Assembly: GCA_030626915.1 (NCBI GenBank) | Contig: DAOUTC010000087.1 | Coordinates: 1-5,415 of the forward strand | DNA: 5,415 nt | Reading direction: 5' to 3' | Source of the DNA: Dehalococcoidia bacterium | GTDB taxonomy: Bacteria; Chloroflexota; Dehalococcoidia; GIF9; AB-539-J10 | Shown: positions 4,880 through 5,415 of the stretch, piece by piece | How positions within the stretch are numbered: the first letter of the stretch is position 1 | How the letters are laid out: every line of letters begins with the position of its first letter | Notes under the pieces: generated by a model | What the model was told of the DNA's origin: nothing | Database searches by the model: none | The model's input: only the letters and a program-made list of their open reading frames with translations | Made by a program: the position numbers and the translations under genes

Positions 4880-5415
4880 ATGGCTAAAAGTTTCATCCTC
4901 ATTCTCGGTGGAGCTCGTAGTGGCAAAAGCAGGTTTGCACAGCAGGTGGCAGAAAAGCTTGGGGGGAAAGTTCTCTTCGTAGCTACTGGGCAGCCCCTTG
5001 ATGATGAAATGGCCTTGAGGATTGAAGAGCATAGGAGGAAACGACCTGAGAGTTGGCGGACTTTGGAAATTGATATCCAGGTGGGTCAGAAGCTGGAAGA
5101 ACGTATTGCTGATGCTGAAGTAGTGCTCCTTGATTGCTTAACTTTGCTTGTCTCTAATATCCTGACTAAGGAGGATGTGGAGTCCTCTCGTCATTGCGAG
5201 CCCTTCGCCTTCCCTGTCATTGCGAGCGAAGCGTGGCAATCTCGCAGTGCTCAGAGCAAGCTCCGCGAAGCAATCGCCGAAGCAGAAAAGCAACTCATGG
5301 CTGAGTTAGAAGACTTGATCGCATGCATCAATAAACACGAAGGTAGTTTTATCGTTGTTTCTAACGAAGTAGGCTTGGGCTTGGTGCCGGGGAATAAACT
5401 AGGTCGAGTTTATCG
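4880..5415 (+). CDS. cobU: Adenosylcobinamide kinase / adenosylcobinamide-phosphate guanylyltransferase CobU (partial, cut by window end), with an in-frame repeat insertion
   Basis: CobU phosphorylates adenosylcobinamide and transfers GMP from GTP to adenosylcobinamide phosphate, forming the adenosylcobinamide-GDP used by CobS. Motifs are the P-loop GGARSGKS (10-17), FVATGQPLDDEM (33-44), RIEEHRRKRPESW (47-59) with His51 aligning with the guanylylated His46 of Salmonella CobU, LLDCLTLLVSN (83-93), and VVSNEVGLGLVP (159-170). The ATG is preceded by GGAG at 4871-4874. The window contains 178 codons, and the C-terminal roughly 35-40 residues lie outside. The segment from LTLLVSN to SNEVG is about 24 residues longer than in E. 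coli CobU. The excess coincides with residues 104-132, encoded by a palindromic repeat, with no stop or frameshift. All catalytic motifs on both sides are intact, so the enzyme is probably functional. Confidence 0.95.
   Translation, partial: MAKSFILILGGARSGKSRFAQQVAEKLGGKVLFVATGQPLDDEMALRIEEHRRKRPESWRTLEIDIQVGQKLEERIADAEVVLLDCLTLLVSNILTKEDVESSRHCEPFAFPVIASEAWQSRSAQSKLREAIAEAEKQLMAELEDLIACINKHEGSFIVVSNEVGLGLVPGNKLGRVY
5190..5275 (+). repeat. Palindromic repeat inside cobU, copy R4 (composite)
   Basis: The composite unit is made of gtcattgcgag, cccttcgccttccct, gtcattgcgagcgaagcg, tggcaatct, cgcagtgctcagagc, then aagctccgcgaagcaatc. It has the same module order as the intergenic copies at 49-119 and 4732-4817. 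The arms ATTGC and GCAAT in the core (5220-5224 and 5237-5241) are complementary. It is translated as about 29 residues (RHCEPFAFPVIASEAWQS and onward) within CobU, with no stop in the used frame. Exact ends cannot be set without an uninterrupted homologue, because target-site sequence is unknown. Confidence 0.88.

Noticed and set aside
49..5275. CRISPR array
   Set aside because: Copies are far apart, differ in length and orientation, are internally palindromic and occur inside genes. There is no regular repeat-spacer pattern.
5185..5290. Frameshifted or broken cobU pseudogene
   Set aside because: The frame was followed codon by codon from 4880 to 5413 with no stop, and the conserved motifs before and after the insertion are in the same frame. 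The part beyond the window cannot be judged.

Overview
The window is one plus-strand operon for the last steps of coenzyme B12 synthesis (nucleotide-loop assembly). The gene order is cbiB, cobD, cobO, cobT, cobS, cobU, with cobU running off the right edge. CobD makes aminopropanol phosphate from threonine phosphate. CbiB attaches it to adenosylcobyric acid. CobO adenosylates the corrinoid. CobU activates adenosylcobinamide phosphate with GMP. CobT makes alpha-ribazole phosphate from the lower-ligand base. CobS joins the two halves. No gene for building the corrin ring is present here, and no final phosphatase (CobC/CobZ type) is seen inside the window.

Layout: positions 1-203 are non-coding and mostly filled by a palindromic repeat. 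From 204 to 3864 four genes are packed head to tail: a 17-nt overlap, a 1-nt overlap, then a 1-nt gap. The remaining two gaps (3865-3949 and 4709-4879) are both largely made of the same repeat family. Two more copies lie inside genes, in frame: a 27-nt unit in cobD (1806-1832) and a composite unit of about 86 nt in cobU (about 5190-5275). A third copy supplies the stop codon of cobT.

The unusual content is this repeat family. Its core has the form gtcATTCTgagcg..cgaAGAATct. Copies change the two five-base arms together (ATTCT/AGAAT, ATTGC/GCAAT, ACCCT/AGGGT), as expected if a hairpin is being maintained. No protein that could move the repeat is encoded here. The class with ATTGC arms is open in all three forward frames, and it is the class found inside the two genes.

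Organism: a bacterium of moderate GC content by eye, with good Shine-Dalgarno sites and one TTG start. A compact lower-ligand cluster, together with dense repeats of this type, recalls Dehalococcoidia-like Chloroflexota, where corrinoid salvage and remodelling are important. That placement is inference from general resemblance and has low to moderate confidence.
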